Shown here piece after piece: positions 16,198 to 24,948 of a stretch of DNA of 34,540 bases. The position numbers and the translations under genes are program-made. The notes beneath the pieces were generated by a model. It had not been told where the DNA came from. It was given only the letters and a program-made list of their open reading frames with translations, and did no database searches. Positions within the stretch are counted from its first letter, which is position 1. Each line of letters begins with the position of its first letter. Source of the DNA: Sphingomonas sp. (GTDB taxonomy: Bacteria; Pseudomonadota; Alphaproteobacteria; Sphingomonadales; Sphingomonadaceae); the NCBI GenBank assembly GCA_002707985.1, contig PAOI01000015.1, positions 17,584-52,123 of the forward strand, in the 5' to 3' direction.

Positions 16198-17345
16198 CCA
16201 AGTCCAAAAACTACGTCCTCGCTGCCGGTGGCACCGGCGGGCATATGGTGCCCGCGGCTGCGCTGGCGGCCGAACTGATCGAGCGGGGGCATCGCGTCGC
16301 GCTGGTCAGCGACGATCGCGGCGTGCGCTTTCCCGGATTGTTCGAAGGGATCGAAACCCATGTGCTGCCCGCCGGTCGGCTCGGCGGCGGTCCGCTCGGC
16401 TGGCTGCGCGCAGCGCGCGAAGTGATGGCAGGGCGCAGGATGGCGCTGCGCTTCTTCCGCGAATATCGCCCGGCGGCCGTGATCGGTTTCGGCGGCTATC
16501 CGGCGATGCCTTCGCTGATGGCGGCGTTCCGCGCGGGGATTCCTACCGTCATTCACGAACAGAATGCCGTGCTGGGCCGCGTCAATCGCCATGTCGCGAA
16601 CAAGGTCGATGCGATCGCCACGGCCTATGAGCAGGTCGAGCGGCTGCAGGACAAATGGAAGTCGAAGACGACGCTGGTCGGCAATCCGGTGCGTGAAGCG
16701 GTGCTCGCGCTGCGCCAACGCCCCTATCCGATGCTCGAGGAAGACGGCATTTTCCGCGTGCTGGTGACCGGCGGCAGCCAGGGCGCATCGATCCTCAGCC
16801 AGGTCGTGCCCGACGGCCTTGCGCTGCTTCCGACGCATTTCCGCCGCCGTATGCAGGTGACGCATCAGGCGCGGCCCGAGGATATCGATCGCGTCCGCCA
16901 GAAATATTCGGAGCACGGCATTCCCGCCGAGATCGCGACCTATCTGGCCGACATGCCCGAACAGCTTGCCTGGGCGCATATCGTGATTGCGCGTGCGGGC
17001 GCTTCGACGATCGCGGAGCTGACGGCAGCGGGGCGTCCGGCGATCCTGGTTCCCTATCCCAGCGCAGCCGATGATCACCAGACCGCAAACGCACGCGAAA
17101 TGAGCGAGGCGGGCGGCGCGCGCACGATCAAGCAGACCAGCTTCACGCCGACCGAACTCGCCAAGCAGATCCAGCGGCTGGGCCTCGACACCGAAGGGCT
17201 GGAGGCGGCTGCGGTGCGCGCCAAAAGCTGTGGCCGCCCCGACGCCGCACGCGACCTTGCCAATCTGGTCGAGAGCGTCGATGCGCCCTGGGAATCCGCA
17301 GGGCTCGGCCTTGCTAAACAGGCCGTGGAGGGCAGCGCCGCATGA
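16194..17345 (+). CDS. murG: Lipid II synthase MurG (GlcNAc transferase)
   Basis: The 383-residue product is a GT28/GT-B enzyme: GGTGGH (12-17) at the N-terminus, [26 protein letters not shown] in the middle, and [10 protein letters not shown] in the C-terminal UDP-GlcNAc site. MurG adds GlcNAc to lipid I at the inner face of the membrane. ATGA overlaps join it to ftsW and to murC. All motifs are intact and the length is ordinary. Confidence 0.98.
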   Translation: MTKSKNYVLAAGGTGGHMVPAAALAAELIERGHRVALVSDDRGVRFPGLFEGIETHVLPAGRLGGGPLGWLRAAREVMAGRRMALRFFREYRPAAVIGFGGYPAMPSLMAAFRAGIPTVIHEQNAVLGRVNRHVANKVDAIATAYEQVERLQDKWKSKTTLVGNPVREAVLALRQRPYPMLEEDGIFRVLVTGGSQGASILSQVVPDGLALLPTHFRRRMQVTHQARPEDIDRVRQKYSEHGIPAEIATYLADMPEQLAWAHIVIARAGASTIAELTAAGRPAILVPYPSAADDHQTANAREMSEAGGARTIKQTSFTPTELAKQIQRLGLDTEGLEAAAVRAKSCGRPDAARDLANLVESVDAPWESAGLGLAKQAVEGSAA

Positions 17346-18775
17346 AGGGTGTTGCGACCGACATCGGCACGATTCACTTTGTTGGCATCGGCGGCATCGG
17401 CATGTCGGGGATTGCCGAAGTGATGCACAATCTGGGCTATCAGGTTCAGGGTTCGGACATTGCCGAAGGCTATGTCGTTCAGGGCCTGCAAAAGCGCGGC
17501 ATTCCCGTGCTGATCGGGCACAAGGCGGAAAATCTGGGCGATGCCGCTGTCGTCGTCACTTCGACGGCGATCCAGCGCGGCAATCCGGAGGTCGAGGCGG
17601 CGCTGGAACGTCGCATCCCGGTCGTGCGCCGCGCCGAAATGCTCGCCGAGCTGATGCGCCTCAAATCCACGGTCGCGGTGGCGGGTACGCACGGTAAGAC
17701 GACCACCACGTCGATGATCGCGGCGTTGCTCGATGTCGGCGGGGTAGATCCGACCGTCATCAACGGCGGGATCATCAACAGCTATGGTTCGAATGCCCGG
17801 CTCGGCGCTTCGGACTGGATGGTGATCGAAGCCGATGAAAGCGACGGCAGCTTCCTGCGCCTCGACGGCACGATCGCGGTCGTCACCAATATCGATCCCG
17901 AACATCTCGATCATTATGGCAGCTTCGACCGGGTGAAGGACGCCTTCGTCGAGTTCGTCGAAAATGTGCCCTTTTATGGTGCGGCCCTGCTGTGCCTCGA
18001 TCATCCCGAGGTGCAGGCGATCATCCCGCGTGTGCGCGACCGGCGGATCGTAACCTATGGCTTTGCCGCCAGCGCCGATATCCGGGGAATCAATGTGACG
18101 CCGCATCCGGGCGGCAATCGTTTCGACGCCGTGATCCGCGCGCGCGACGGCGCGACCCGCACGCTCGAAGGGATCGAGTTGCCGATGCCCGGTCGTCACA
18201 ACGTCCAGAACGCGCTTGCCGCGATCGGTGTGGCGCTCGAATTGGGTATCGAGGACGCGACGATCATCACCGGCTTTGCCAAGTTCGGCGGCGTGAAGCG
18301 GCGCTTCACCACGGTCGGTGAAGTCGCATGCGAAGGCGGCAAGGCCGTGGTGATCGACGATTACGGCCACCATCCGGTCGAAATCCGCGCAGTCCTCTCC
18401 GCCGCTCGCGAAAGCGCGCAGGGCAGAGTGATCGCAGTGATGCAACCGCATCGCTATTCGCGGCTCGGCAACCTGATGGATGAGTTTTCCCAGGCATTCA
18501 ACGATGCCGACATGGTGTTCGTGACGCCCGTCTATCCGGCGGGCGAAGCACCGATCGAAGGCGTCGATGCACGCGCGCTGGCGGACAAGGTGAAGGAGCG
18601 GGGCCATCGTTCCGCCGCGACCGTGGACGATGCGGCGGCGCTGGCGCAGATACTGGCGGGCACGGTTCGTGCCGGCGATCTGGTCGTGTGTCTGGGCGCC
18701 GGAGACATTACGCGCTGGGCCGCCAATCTGGCTCCGGCGATCACCGAAGCAGCAGCAGCGGGAGCGGACGCATGA
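17342..18775 (+). CDS. murC: UDP-MurNAc--L-alanine ligase
   Basis: The 477-residue product has the MurC pattern [15 protein letters not shown] (12-26), GSDIAEG, P-loop GTHGKTTTT (115-123), ADESDGSFL, and [10 protein letters not shown] in the last third. It adds L-Ala to UDP-MurNAc, the first stem-peptide step. It follows murG with an ATGA overlap. Its stop overlaps the ATG of a small unknown gene by 4 bases, instead of running straight to murB as in the textbook order. Confidence 0.98.
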   Translation: MKGVATDIGTIHFVGIGGIGMSGIAEVMHNLGYQVQGSDIAEGYVVQGLQKRGIPVLIGHKAENLGDAAVVVTSTAIQRGNPEVEAALERRIPVVRRAEMLAELMRLKSTVAVAGTHGKTTTTSMIAALLDVGGVDPTVINGGIINSYGSNARLGASDWMVIEADESDGSFLRLDGTIAVVTNIDPEHLDHYGSFDRVKDAFVEFVENVPFYGAALLCLDHPEVQAIIPRVRDRRIVTYGFAASADIRGINVTPHPGGNRFDAVIRARDGATRTLEGIELPMPGRHNVQNALAAIGVALELGIEDATIITGFAKFGGVKRRFTTVGEVACEGGKAVVIDDYGHHPVEIRAVLSAARESAQGRVIAVMQPHRYSRLGNLMDEFSQAFNDADMVFVTPVYPAGEAPIEGVDARALADKVKERGHRSAATVDDAAALAQILAGTVRAGDLVVCLGAGDITRWAANLAPAITEAAAAGADA

Positions 18776-19008
18776 CCGACTGGTTTGCCAAGGCCACCGA
18801 AATGCAGCGCGAGCTGTGGCGCGCGCAGCAATCGCATATGGAAACGGTCGAGCGGCTGATGCGGCTGCAGCAATCGCAATTCGATTCCGCGCAAAAAATC
18901 TTCGACGCCAACAAGCAGATGAACGAAATGCGCAAGGCAGGCGAGCGCGCCGCGCAGGCCAATCTCGACGCATGGAAGAGCTGGGCCAAATTCTGGGGGT
19001 GGGAGTGA
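18772..19008 (+). CDS. Small helical protein of unknown function between murC and murB
   Basis: This 78-residue frame starts at an ATG overlapping the murC stop (ATGA) and ends in a GTGA overlap with murB, so it is translated inside the coupled chain. The product is charged and predicted almost wholly helical, rich in Gln, Ala, Glu and Arg, with heptad-like spacing ([19 protein letters not shown]). It ends in a cluster of four Trp ([12 protein letters not shown]). There is no signal peptide or transmembrane segment. The Trp-rich end could bind a membrane surface or a partner. The helix resembles phasin-type or coiled-coil scaffolds only in general style; I do not recognise a family. Coupling at both ends and the neighbours imply a role tied to wall precursor synthesis or division, but this is inference. 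Confidence 0.85.
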   Translation: MTDWFAKATEMQRELWRAQQSHMETVERLMRLQQSQFDSAQKIFDANKQMNEMRKAGERAAQANLDAWKSWAKFWGWE

Positions 19009-19937
19009 GCCAGCACGCCACCACCACAACCCTGGAAACCATTGCCGAACTGCCCGAGATGGCGGGCAAGGTCGAACATCATGGCAGCCTTGCCGATTTC
19101 ATCTGGTTCCGCACGGGCGGACCCGCCGAATGGCTGGTGCGCCCGGACAGCGTCGATGCGCTTTCCGCCTTTCTAAAACTGTTGCCGCCGGATGTGCCGG
19201 TGTTGCCGGTCGGCGTCGGATCGAACCTGATCGTGCGCGACGGCGGGGTTCCCGGCGTCGTCATCCGTTTGCCCAAGGCAATGGCGAAGCTGCAGGTCGA
19301 ACCGGGCAACCGCATCCGCGTCGGTGCCGCCGCGATGGGCATCACCGTCGCCAGTGCCGCGCGCGATGCAGGGATTGCGGGGCTGGAGTTTCTGCGCGGC
19401 ATTCCCGGCACGGTCGGCGGCGCGGTGCGGATGAACGCCGGCGCCTATGGCCGCGAGACCGCCGATATATTGATCGAAGCGATGGTGGTGGAGCGCGACG
19501 GCACGATCCGCACCTGGTCGCGCGAGCAGTTGGGCTTCACCTATCGCCATTCGGCGCTGCCCGAAGGCGCAGTGGTGATCGGCGCGCTGTTCGAAGGGAC
19601 GCCGGGCGATCCGGCTGAAATCGGCGCGGAAATGGACCGTATCGCCGCCGAACGCGAAGCCAGCCAGCCGCTGCGCAGCCGCACCGGCGGGTCGACGTTC
19701 AAGAACCCGCCGGGCGAAAAGGCGTGGCAGCTGGTCGATGCAGCGGGATGTCGCGGCCTGCGCATCGGCGACGCTCAGGTTTCGGAAAAGCACACCAATT
19801 TCCTGCTCAACCTCGATCAGGCAACCAGTGCCGATATCGAAGCGCTCGGCGAGGAAGTCCGCGCGCGCGTGAAAGCGAAATCGGGGATCGAGCTCGAATG
19901 GGAAATTCAGCGCGTGGGGGTGCGAAATGACAATTGA
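19005..19937 (+). CDS. murB: UDP-N-acetylenolpyruvoylglucosamine reductase
   Basis: The 310-residue FAD enzyme has FIWFRTGGPAEW (32-43), the FAD loop VGVGSNLIVRDGG (69-81), the GIPGTVGGAVRMNAGAYG block, and the type II signature GGSTFKNP followed by AGCRGLRIGDAQVSEKHTNF. It reduces the enolpyruvyl ether to UDP-MurNAc with NADPH. The frame is open far upstream (18630), but GTG 19005 is chosen: it makes a GTGA overlap with the small gene and is preceded by a G-rich ribosome site (GGGGGTGGGA). It overlaps ddl by 11 bases. Confidence 0.96.
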   Translation: MSQHATTTTLETIAELPEMAGKVEHHGSLADFIWFRTGGPAEWLVRPDSVDALSAFLKLLPPDVPVLPVGVGSNLIVRDGGVPGVVIRLPKAMAKLQVEPGNRIRVGAAAMGITVASAARDAGIAGLEFLRGIPGTVGGAVRMNAGAYGRETADILIEAMVVERDGTIRTWSREQLGFTYRHSALPEGAVVIGALFEGTPGDPAEIGAEMDRIAAEREASQPLRSRTGGSTFKNPPGEKAWQLVDAAGCRGLRIGDAQVSEKHTNFLLNLDQATSADIEALGEEVRARVKAKSGIELEWEIQRVGVRNDN

Positions 19938-20868
19938 GCCACTGCACATCGCAGTGCTGATGGGCGGATGGTCCGCCGAGCGCGAAGTGTCGCTGATGTC
20001 GGGCAAGGGCATCGCCGAGGCGCTGGAATCGTTGGGCCACAAGGTCACGCGCATCGATATGGGGCGTGACGTCGCGGCCAGGCTGGCCGAAGCCAAGCCC
20101 GATGTCGTGTTCAACGCGCTCCACGGTACGCCGGGCGAGGACGGCACGGTGCAGGGCATGCTCGACCTGATGGGCCTGCGCTACACGCATAGCGGGCTCG
20201 TCACGTCGGTGATCGCGATCGACAAGCAACTGACCAAGCAGGCGCTGGTGCCGCATGGCATTCCGATGCCCGGCGGACGCATCGTGCGGACCGAAAGCCT
20301 CTACGAAGCCGATCCGCTGCCGCGCCCCTATGTGCTCAAGCCGGTCAATGAAGGCTCCTCCGTCGGCGTCGCGATCGTCACTGACGAAGCCAATTACGGC
20401 AATCCGATCAGCCGCGATGCCAAGGGCCCGTGGCAGGAATTCGACGAACTGCTCGCCGAGCCGTTCATCCGCGGGCGTGAACTCACCACCGCGGTGCTGG
20501 GCGACAAGGCGCTGGGCGTCACCGAACTCAAGCCCAAGGCCGGTTTTTACGATTATGAGGCCAAATACACCGATGGCCTGACCGAACATGTCTGCCCCGC
20601 GCAGATCCCCGACGAAATCGCGCAGGCGTGCATGGCGATCGCAGTCGAGGCGCATCGCCTGCTCGATTGCAAGGGCGCCTCGCGCACCGATTTCCGCTGG
20701 GACGACAATCAGGGCGTCGAGGGGCTGTTCGTGCTCGAAGTGAACACCCAGCCGGGGATGACTCCGCTCAGCCTCGTTCCCGAACAGGCAAAGCATATCG
20801 GGATGACCTATCCCCAGCTCGTCCAGGCGATCGTCGAGGAAGCGATGAAGGAGGATGCCAAGGCGTGA
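19927..20868 (+). CDS. ddl: D-alanine--D-alanine ligase
   Basis: The 313-residue ATP-grasp protein starts with VLMGGWSAEREVSLMSG (10-26) and contains HGTPGEDGTVQG, the KPVNEGSSVGV lysine loop, RTDFRW and EVNTQPGMTPLSLVPEQA. It makes D-Ala-D-Ala, the substrate of MurF. The ATG lies inside the last codons of murB (11-base overlap), the longest overlap in the cluster, and the stop overlaps the ftsQ GTG by 4 bases. The normal Ddl motifs give no hint of D-Lac or D-Ser specificity. Confidence 0.97.
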   Translation: MTIEPLHIAVLMGGWSAEREVSLMSGKGIAEALESLGHKVTRIDMGRDVAARLAEAKPDVVFNALHGTPGEDGTVQGMLDLMGLRYTHSGLVTSVIAIDKQLTKQALVPHGIPMPGGRIVRTESLYEADPLPRPYVLKPVNEGSSVGVAIVTDEANYGNPISRDAKGPWQEFDELLAEPFIRGRELTTAVLGDKALGVTELKPKAGFYDYEAKYTDGLTEHVCPAQIPDEIAQACMAIAVEAHRLLDCKGASRTDFRWDDNQGVEGLFVLEVNTQPGMTPLSLVPEQAKHIGMTYPQLVQAIVEEAMKEDAKA

Positions 20869-21782
20869 GCAAACGCCCGACCCCGCGCAAGACTCCCGCC
20901 CGGCGGCCGCAGACGAAGAAGCGGCCGACGCAGAAGGGCCGCGCGCGCAAGAAACAGCCCGGTTTCCTCGAACGCACCATCGCCGCACTGCCGATCAGCG
21001 AAGCAACGCTGCGGCGGATCATGACATGGGCAATCGTGCTGTTCGTCGGGGCCGTCGCGCTGGGGATCGGCGCATGGTTCGGCGTGCCGCAAAAGGCGGG
21101 CGTGGCTATTGCCGAGGGGGTCGGGCGTGCGGGCTTCCGCGTTCAGCAGATCGAGATTACCGGCCTCAAGCGGATGGACCGCATGTCGGTCTATGCCCAG
21201 GCGCTCGATCAGCAGTCGCGGGCGATGCCGCTGGTCGATCTGGCTACCGTGCGGCAGCGGCTGACCGCCTATAGCTGGATCGCGGACGCCAGTGTTTCGC
21301 GGCGCCTGCCGGACACGCTGGCGATCCACATCGTCGAGCGCGAACCTGCGGCGGTGTGGCAGAATAACCGCCAGCTGATGCTGGTCGATCCGTCGGGCGA
21401 ACTGCTCGAACCGGTTGCGCGCGAAAAAATGCCTGATCTGCCGCTGCTGATCGGCGAGGGTGCGAACAGCGAGGAAATGGCGCGGCGGCGGCTGATGGAA
21501 GCGGCACCCGCGCTCAATCCGATGGTCCGTGCGTGGAGCTGGATCGGCAACCGCCGCTGGGACCTGTTGTTCGACAGCGGCGAGCGGCTGCAGCTTCCCG
21601 AAGGTGAGGCGGAGGCCGCGACGGCGCTGGCCAAATTCGCGCGGCTGGATGCGACGCAACGGCTGTTGGGCAAGGGCTATGTCGGGTTCGACATGCGCGA
21701 TCCGGCGAAACTGGTGATCCGGAGGCAGGGCGGCGGCGAGGAATCGCGCGCAACAGGGCTTGCCACACGGAGCGATATTTGA
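20865..21782 (+). CDS. ftsQ: Cell division protein FtsQ
   Basis: The 305-residue product has a very basic cytosolic tail (residues 1-33, many Lys, Arg and Pro), one transmembrane segment (about 52-73), a POTRA domain (about 92-160, starting FRVQQIEITGLKRM) and a beta domain ending RLLGKGYVGFDMRDPAKLVIR. This is the FtsQ/DivIB architecture. FtsQ links FtsL to other divisome members in the periplasm. GTG 20865 forms a GTGA overlap with ddl and has GGAGG about 10 bases upstream; earlier codons in the frame are a ddl shadow. After its stop comes the first real gap since ftsL. Confidence 0.94.
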   Translation: MSKRPTPRKTPARRPQTKKRPTQKGRARKKQPGFLERTIAALPISEATLRRIMTWAIVLFVGAVALGIGAWFGVPQKAGVAIAEGVGRAGFRVQQIEITGLKRMDRMSVYAQALDQQSRAMPLVDLATVRQRLTAYSWIADASVSRRLPDTLAIHIVEREPAAVWQNNRQLMLVDPSGELLEPVAREKMPDLPLLIGEGANSEEMARRRLMEAAPALNPMVRAWSWIGNRRWDLLFDSGERLQLPEGEAEAATALAKFARLDATQRLLGKGYVGFDMRDPAKLVIRRQGGGEESRATGLATRSDI

Positions 21783-21889
21783 TTCACCATCGCAGAGACT
21801 CCGTGGTTTACCGGGTCTTTGCAGTATTGGTTAACTGCATCATGGGGTTGATCGGGCCGGGGCGGCGCGATCGGTTGGAGTACAGGGCA
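21781..21889. promoter_or_regulatory. ftsQ-ftsA gap with two GANTC sites
   Basis: GATTC at 21781-21785 and GACTC at 21797-21801 lie at the head of a 107-base gap, the longest inside the mur/fts chain. A small dyad GCAGT/ACTGC encloses GTTAAC near 21821-21838. No clear sigma-70 hexamers could be fixed. The gap is a likely site of a separate ftsA promoter. Confidence 0.45.
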
Positions 21890-23149
21890 ATGGCGAAGGC
21901 AGCACCGGAAGGTTTGATTACCGCGCTCGACGTGGGTTCGTCGAAAGTCTGTGCGCTGATCGCGCAGCGCGGCGATGGCGGCGAACTGATCGTGCTCGGC
22001 ACCGGACAGCGCGAAAGCCGCGGCGTAAAGCGCGGCTATGTCGCCGACATGCAATCGACCGAACTGGCGATCCGCGAAGCGGTGGAACAGGCCGAACGCA
22101 TCGCCGGCACCAATATCGAGGATGTGTGGGTCAGCTTTTCCGCAGGTGGGCTGATTTCGGACATCGTCAAGCTGGAAGTCGATCTGGGCGGGCACCGCGT
22201 CGAACAGGGCGATATCGACGCGCTGCTGCGCGCCGGCCGCGACGCGATCGACCCGATGGGCCGGATGGTGCTGCATGCCCAGCCGACGCGCTACACGCTC
22301 GACGGGCTGGCGGGGGTAAAGCGCCCGCTCGGCCTTCATGCGGATCGGCTCGGCGTCGATGTGCACATTGTCGCCACCGAAGGATCGCCGGTCCGCAATC
22401 TCGACATGTGCGTCCGCTGCGCGCATCTCGAAGTCAAATCGATCATCGCCGCGCCGGTCGCGACCGGGCTTGCCTGCCTGTCGGAGGAAGAGCGCGAGCT
22501 GGGTGTCGCATTGGTCGAGATTGGCGCCGCCGTCACCAATGTTTCGGTGTTCGAAGGCGGCGTGCTCGCGGGGCTGGCGTCGATCCCGATGGGATCGGCC
22601 GACATCACTGACGATGTCGCTTCGGCATTCGGCACGCGCCGCACCTGGGCCGAGCGCGCCAAATGCTTCCATGGTTCGGCGAATATGACGCCGCGCGACA
22701 ATCACGACATGATCGACGTCGTGCCGGTCAATGCCGAAGACGGCGCCGAGGGCAACCGCATCACCAAGGCGCAGCTGATCGCGGTGATCCGCCAGCGGCT
22801 CGACCGGCTGATGCAGGAAATCCAGAAGGAACTGGTCAAGCTCAAGTTCGAAGATCCGGTCGGTCGCCAGATCGTGCTCACCGGCGGCGGTGCGGAGCTG
22901 AAGGGGATCGCCGATTATGCGCAGACGGCGCTGGGATGCGCGGTGCGCGTGGGCCGTCCGCGCGGGCTGACGGCGCTGCCCGATGCGCATTCCGGGCCGG
23001 CCTTTTCCACGATGGCAGGTCTGGCCCGGTTCGCGGCGAGCGATCCGGTCGATCTGCGCGCGCTGGAATCGCCGCATCAGCTGGTCACGCGAACCAGTCC
23101 GATGGCGATGTTTCAACGCCTCATGGCGGCGTTTCGGGCCAATTATTAA
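21890..23149 (+). CDS. ftsA: Cell division protein FtsA
   Basis: The 419-residue actin-like protein has phosphate-1 motif LDVGSSKVCALI (13-24), the SHS2/1C region starting with the RGVKRGYVADMQ block, IVLTGGGAELKGI as the adenosine motif, and a C-terminal amphipathic helix (about 405-419, MAMFQRLMAAFRANY) for membrane attachment. It tethers FtsZ to the inner membrane. ATG 21890 is chosen over the longer frame from 21779: it has GGAG 9 bases upstream and gives the length of Escherichia coli FtsA (420). An ATG at 21842 is a less likely alternative. Confidence 0.97.
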   Translation: MAKAAPEGLITALDVGSSKVCALIAQRGDGGELIVLGTGQRESRGVKRGYVADMQSTELAIREAVEQAERIAGTNIEDVWVSFSAGGLISDIVKLEVDLGGHRVEQGDIDALLRAGRDAIDPMGRMVLHAQPTRYTLDGLAGVKRPLGLHADRLGVDVHIVATEGSPVRNLDMCVRCAHLEVKSIIAAPVATGLACLSEEERELGVALVEIGAAVTNVSVFEGGVLAGLASIPMGSADITDDVASAFGTRRTWAERAKCFHGSANMTPRDNHDMIDVVPVNAEDGAEGNRITKAQLIAVIRQRLDRLMQEIQKELVKLKFEDPVGRQIVLTGGGAELKGIADYAQTALGCAVRVGRPRGLTALPDAHSGPAFSTMAGLARFAASDPVDLRALESPHQLVTRTSPMAMFQRLMAAFRANY

Positions 23150-23171
23150 AGAAATGCGACGATTGTCCGTC

Positions 23172-23205
23172 TTTGCACTAGAGTCGCTCCAAAGGTTCGT
23201 GCAAA
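23172..23205. promoter_or_regulatory. Inverted repeat around a GANTC site upstream of ftsZ
   Basis: TTTGCAC (23172-23178) and GTGCAAA (23199-23205) are perfect arms 20 bases apart, with GAGTC at 23181-23185 between them. The arrangement lies in the 107-base ftsA-ftsZ gap and looks like a control site for ftsZ. I could not fix a convincing -35/-10 pair. Confidence 0.45.
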
Positions 23206-23221
23206 ACAGCCGGTAATTTTA

Positions 23222-23246
23222 CGCGCTCCGGCGTTTCGGGAGCGCG
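23222..23246. promoter_or_regulatory. Leader hairpin next to the ftsZ ribosome site
   Basis: CGCGCTCC and GGAGCGCG pair over 8 bases around a 9-base loop and end directly before the AGGGGAG ribosome site. In the mRNA this stem would sit against the Shine-Dalgarno sequence and could tune ftsZ translation or protect a 5' end. Confidence 0.5.
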
Positions 23247-23256
23247 AGGGGAGAAT

Positions 23257-24771
23257 ATGGCGATGAGTATCGATTTCCTTCCGCCCGACGTGGACGAGCT
23301 GACGCCCAAGATCACCGTGATCGGCGTCGGCGGTGCCGGCGGCAACGCGATCGCGAACATGATCCGCGCCGATGTGCAGGGCGTGGAGTTTCTGGTCGCG
23401 AACACCGACGCACAGGCGCTCAAGCTTTCCGAAGCCGGGCATCGTATCCAGCTGGGTGCGAAGATCACCCAGGGCCTGGGTGCCGGCTCGCGGCCCGAAA
23501 TCGGTCGCGCCGCTGCCGAGGAAACGATCGAGGCGGTGCAGAAGGCGCTTGAGGGGTCGCACATGGTCTTCCTCGCCGCCGGCATGGGCGGCGGCACGGG
23601 AACCGGCGCGGCTCCCGTCATTGCGAAGGCAGCCCGCGATATGGGCATCCTGACCGTCGGCGTCGTGACCAAGCCCTTCGCATTCGAAGGCAAGCGTCGT
23701 GCCCAGTCGGCCGAACGCGGCATCGAAGAGCTGCAGCAATATGTCGATACGCTGATCGTCATCCCCAATCAGAATCTGTTCCTGATCGCCAATGCGAACA
23801 CGACCTTCAAGGAAGCGTTCGAAATGGCCGACGAGGTGCTGCAGCAGGGCGTGCGCGGCATCACCGATCTGATGGTCATGCCGGGCCTGATCAACCTCGA
23901 CTTCGCCGACGTCCGTTCGGTGATGCAGGAAATGGGCAAGGCGATGATGGGCACTGGCGAAGCCGAAGGCGACACGCGCGCCATCGACGCCGCGCAGAAG
24001 GCGATCGCCAACCCGCTGCTCGACGGCGTCAGCATGAACGGCGCCAAGGGCGTGATCGTGTCGATCACCGGCGGCGAGGACATGCGCCTGCTCGAAGTCG
24101 ACGAAGCCGCCAATCATATCCGCGAGCTGGTCGATCCGGACGCCAACATCATCTGGGGTTCGGCGTTCAATCCCGAGCTGGAAGGTAAGATTCGCGTCTC
24201 GGTGGTCGCCACCGGTATCGAAGCCGATGCCGAGGCGCAGCCTGCTGCCCCGGCAGCCGCGACCGAACAGCCGCGCGTCTTCTCGTTCAACACGCCGCGT
24301 CGCCCTGCGGCGGCGCCCGGCTTTGCGGCGGCGCCTGCTGCCGAGGAACCGGCTGCTGCGGTGCCCGAGGAATATACGCCCGAGGCCGAAGCGGTTGCCG
24401 AACCGGCGCCAGAACCCGAAGCGCCGGTCGAAACCAGCGTGGCGACCGAAAGCGACGAGCTGGTGCTCGGCAGCGATGCCGAAGTGCCGGAATCCGCTGC
24501 TTCGGAACCGGCTCCCGTGGTCGTACCCGAGCCCGAGGCTCCGGCGACGCCCGCCGCGCCCGAATTCGGAAGCCGGCGTCGCTGGCTGACGTCCGAAGAC
24601 GATGAAGCGCAGCCCGAAGCCGAGGCACCGGCACCCAAGCCGGCGCGCAAATCGGGCGGAACCCTGTTCGAACGGATGGCCTCAGCCTCGCGCGGATCGC
24701 GCGGCGACGACGATGACGACAAGGACCCGCTGGATATCCCGCGCTTCCTGCACCGCCAGAACAATCAGTAA
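23257..24771 (+). CDS. ftsZ: Cell division GTPase FtsZ
   Basis: The 504-residue tubulin homologue has [14 protein letters not shown] (19-32), the GTP signature GGGTGTG (111-117), the T7 loop NLDFADV (213-219) and a polymerisation core ending near residue 320. A disordered linker of about 165 residues rich in Ala, Pro and Glu follows, and then the conserved C-terminal peptide [13 protein letters not shown] that binds FtsA and other partners. FtsZ forms the division ring. Two starts are possible: ATG 23257 lies only 4 bases after GGGGA, while ATG 23263 (giving MSIDFLPP) is about 10 bases after it. The long linker is typical of alphaproteobacteria. Last dcw gene; a terminator-like hairpin follows. 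Confidence 0.98.
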   Translation: MAMSIDFLPPDVDELTPKITVIGVGGAGGNAIANMIRADVQGVEFLVANTDAQALKLSEAGHRIQLGAKITQGLGAGSRPEIGRAAAEETIEAVQKALEGSHMVFLAAGMGGGTGTGAAPVIAKAARDMGILTVGVVTKPFAFEGKRRAQSAERGIEELQQYVDTLIVIPNQNLFLIANANTTFKEAFEMADEVLQQGVRGITDLMVMPGLINLDFADVRSVMQEMGKAMMGTGEAEGDTRAIDAAQKAIANPLLDGVSMNGAKGVIVSITGGEDMRLLEVDEAANHIRELVDPDANIIWGSAFNPELEGKIRVSVVATGIEADAEAQPAAPAAATEQPRVFSFNTPRRPAAAPGFAAAPAAEEPAAAVPEEYTPEAEAVAEPAPEPEAPVETSVATESDELVLGSDAEVPESAASEPAPVVVPEPEAPATPAAPEFGSRRRWLTSEDDEAQPEAEAPAPKPARKSGGTLFERMASASRGSRGDDDDDKDPLDIPRFLHRQNNQ

Positions 24772-24783
24772 GCTGCTTGTCGC

Positions 24784-24818
24784 CCATCGGGCCCGGTTGA
24801 CCGTGACCGGGCCGATGG
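24784..24818 (+). terminator. Hairpin terminator candidate after ftsZ
   Basis: The arms 24784-24797 and 24806-24818 pair over 13 bases with a single bulged G, 12 bases after the ftsZ stop, followed by TTCATTG. The tail is only mildly T-rich, so termination may be incomplete. Confidence 0.65.
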
Positions 24819-24831
24819 TTCATTGCCCGTT

Positions 24832-24864
24832 ATGCGAAAGCCCGGTGTAACGCCGCTTTCGCAT
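24832..24864. promoter_or_regulatory. 10-base inverted repeat upstream of the TPR/SPOR gene
   Basis: ATGCGAAAGC (24832-24841) and GCTTTCGCAT (24855-24864) are perfect arms around 13 bases. It follows the ftsZ hairpin and lies 77 bases before the next start, so it could be a second terminator stem or an operator. Confidence 0.5.
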
Positions 24865-24872
24865 GCGGTTCG

Positions 24873-24948
24873 GATTCGTCGATTACGATTCCGGACGGCG
24901 TGATGCGATGGGCGGAGACCGGTTCCGCCCGGAAAGGGTTCATGACTC
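24873..24948. promoter_or_regulatory. Three GANTC sites at the start of the TPR/SPOR gene
   Basis: GATTC at 24873-24877, GATTC at 24887-24891 and GACTC at 24944-24948 fall within 76 bases; the last is inside the first codons. In alphaproteobacteria GANTC is the CcrM methylation site, and its state can set promoter activity through GcrA. Confidence 0.45.

Noticed and set aside
17075..19069. A 664-residue minus-strand open frame opposite murC and its neighbours
   Set aside because: It crosses three well-defined plus-strand genes and reads as low-complexity Arg/Ala/Asp sequence, a third-position GC artefact.
21783..21889. Extended FtsA N-terminus from the open frame starting at 21779
   Set aside because: The extra 37 residues are unlike FtsA. 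ATG 21890 has a proper ribosome site and gives the family length.
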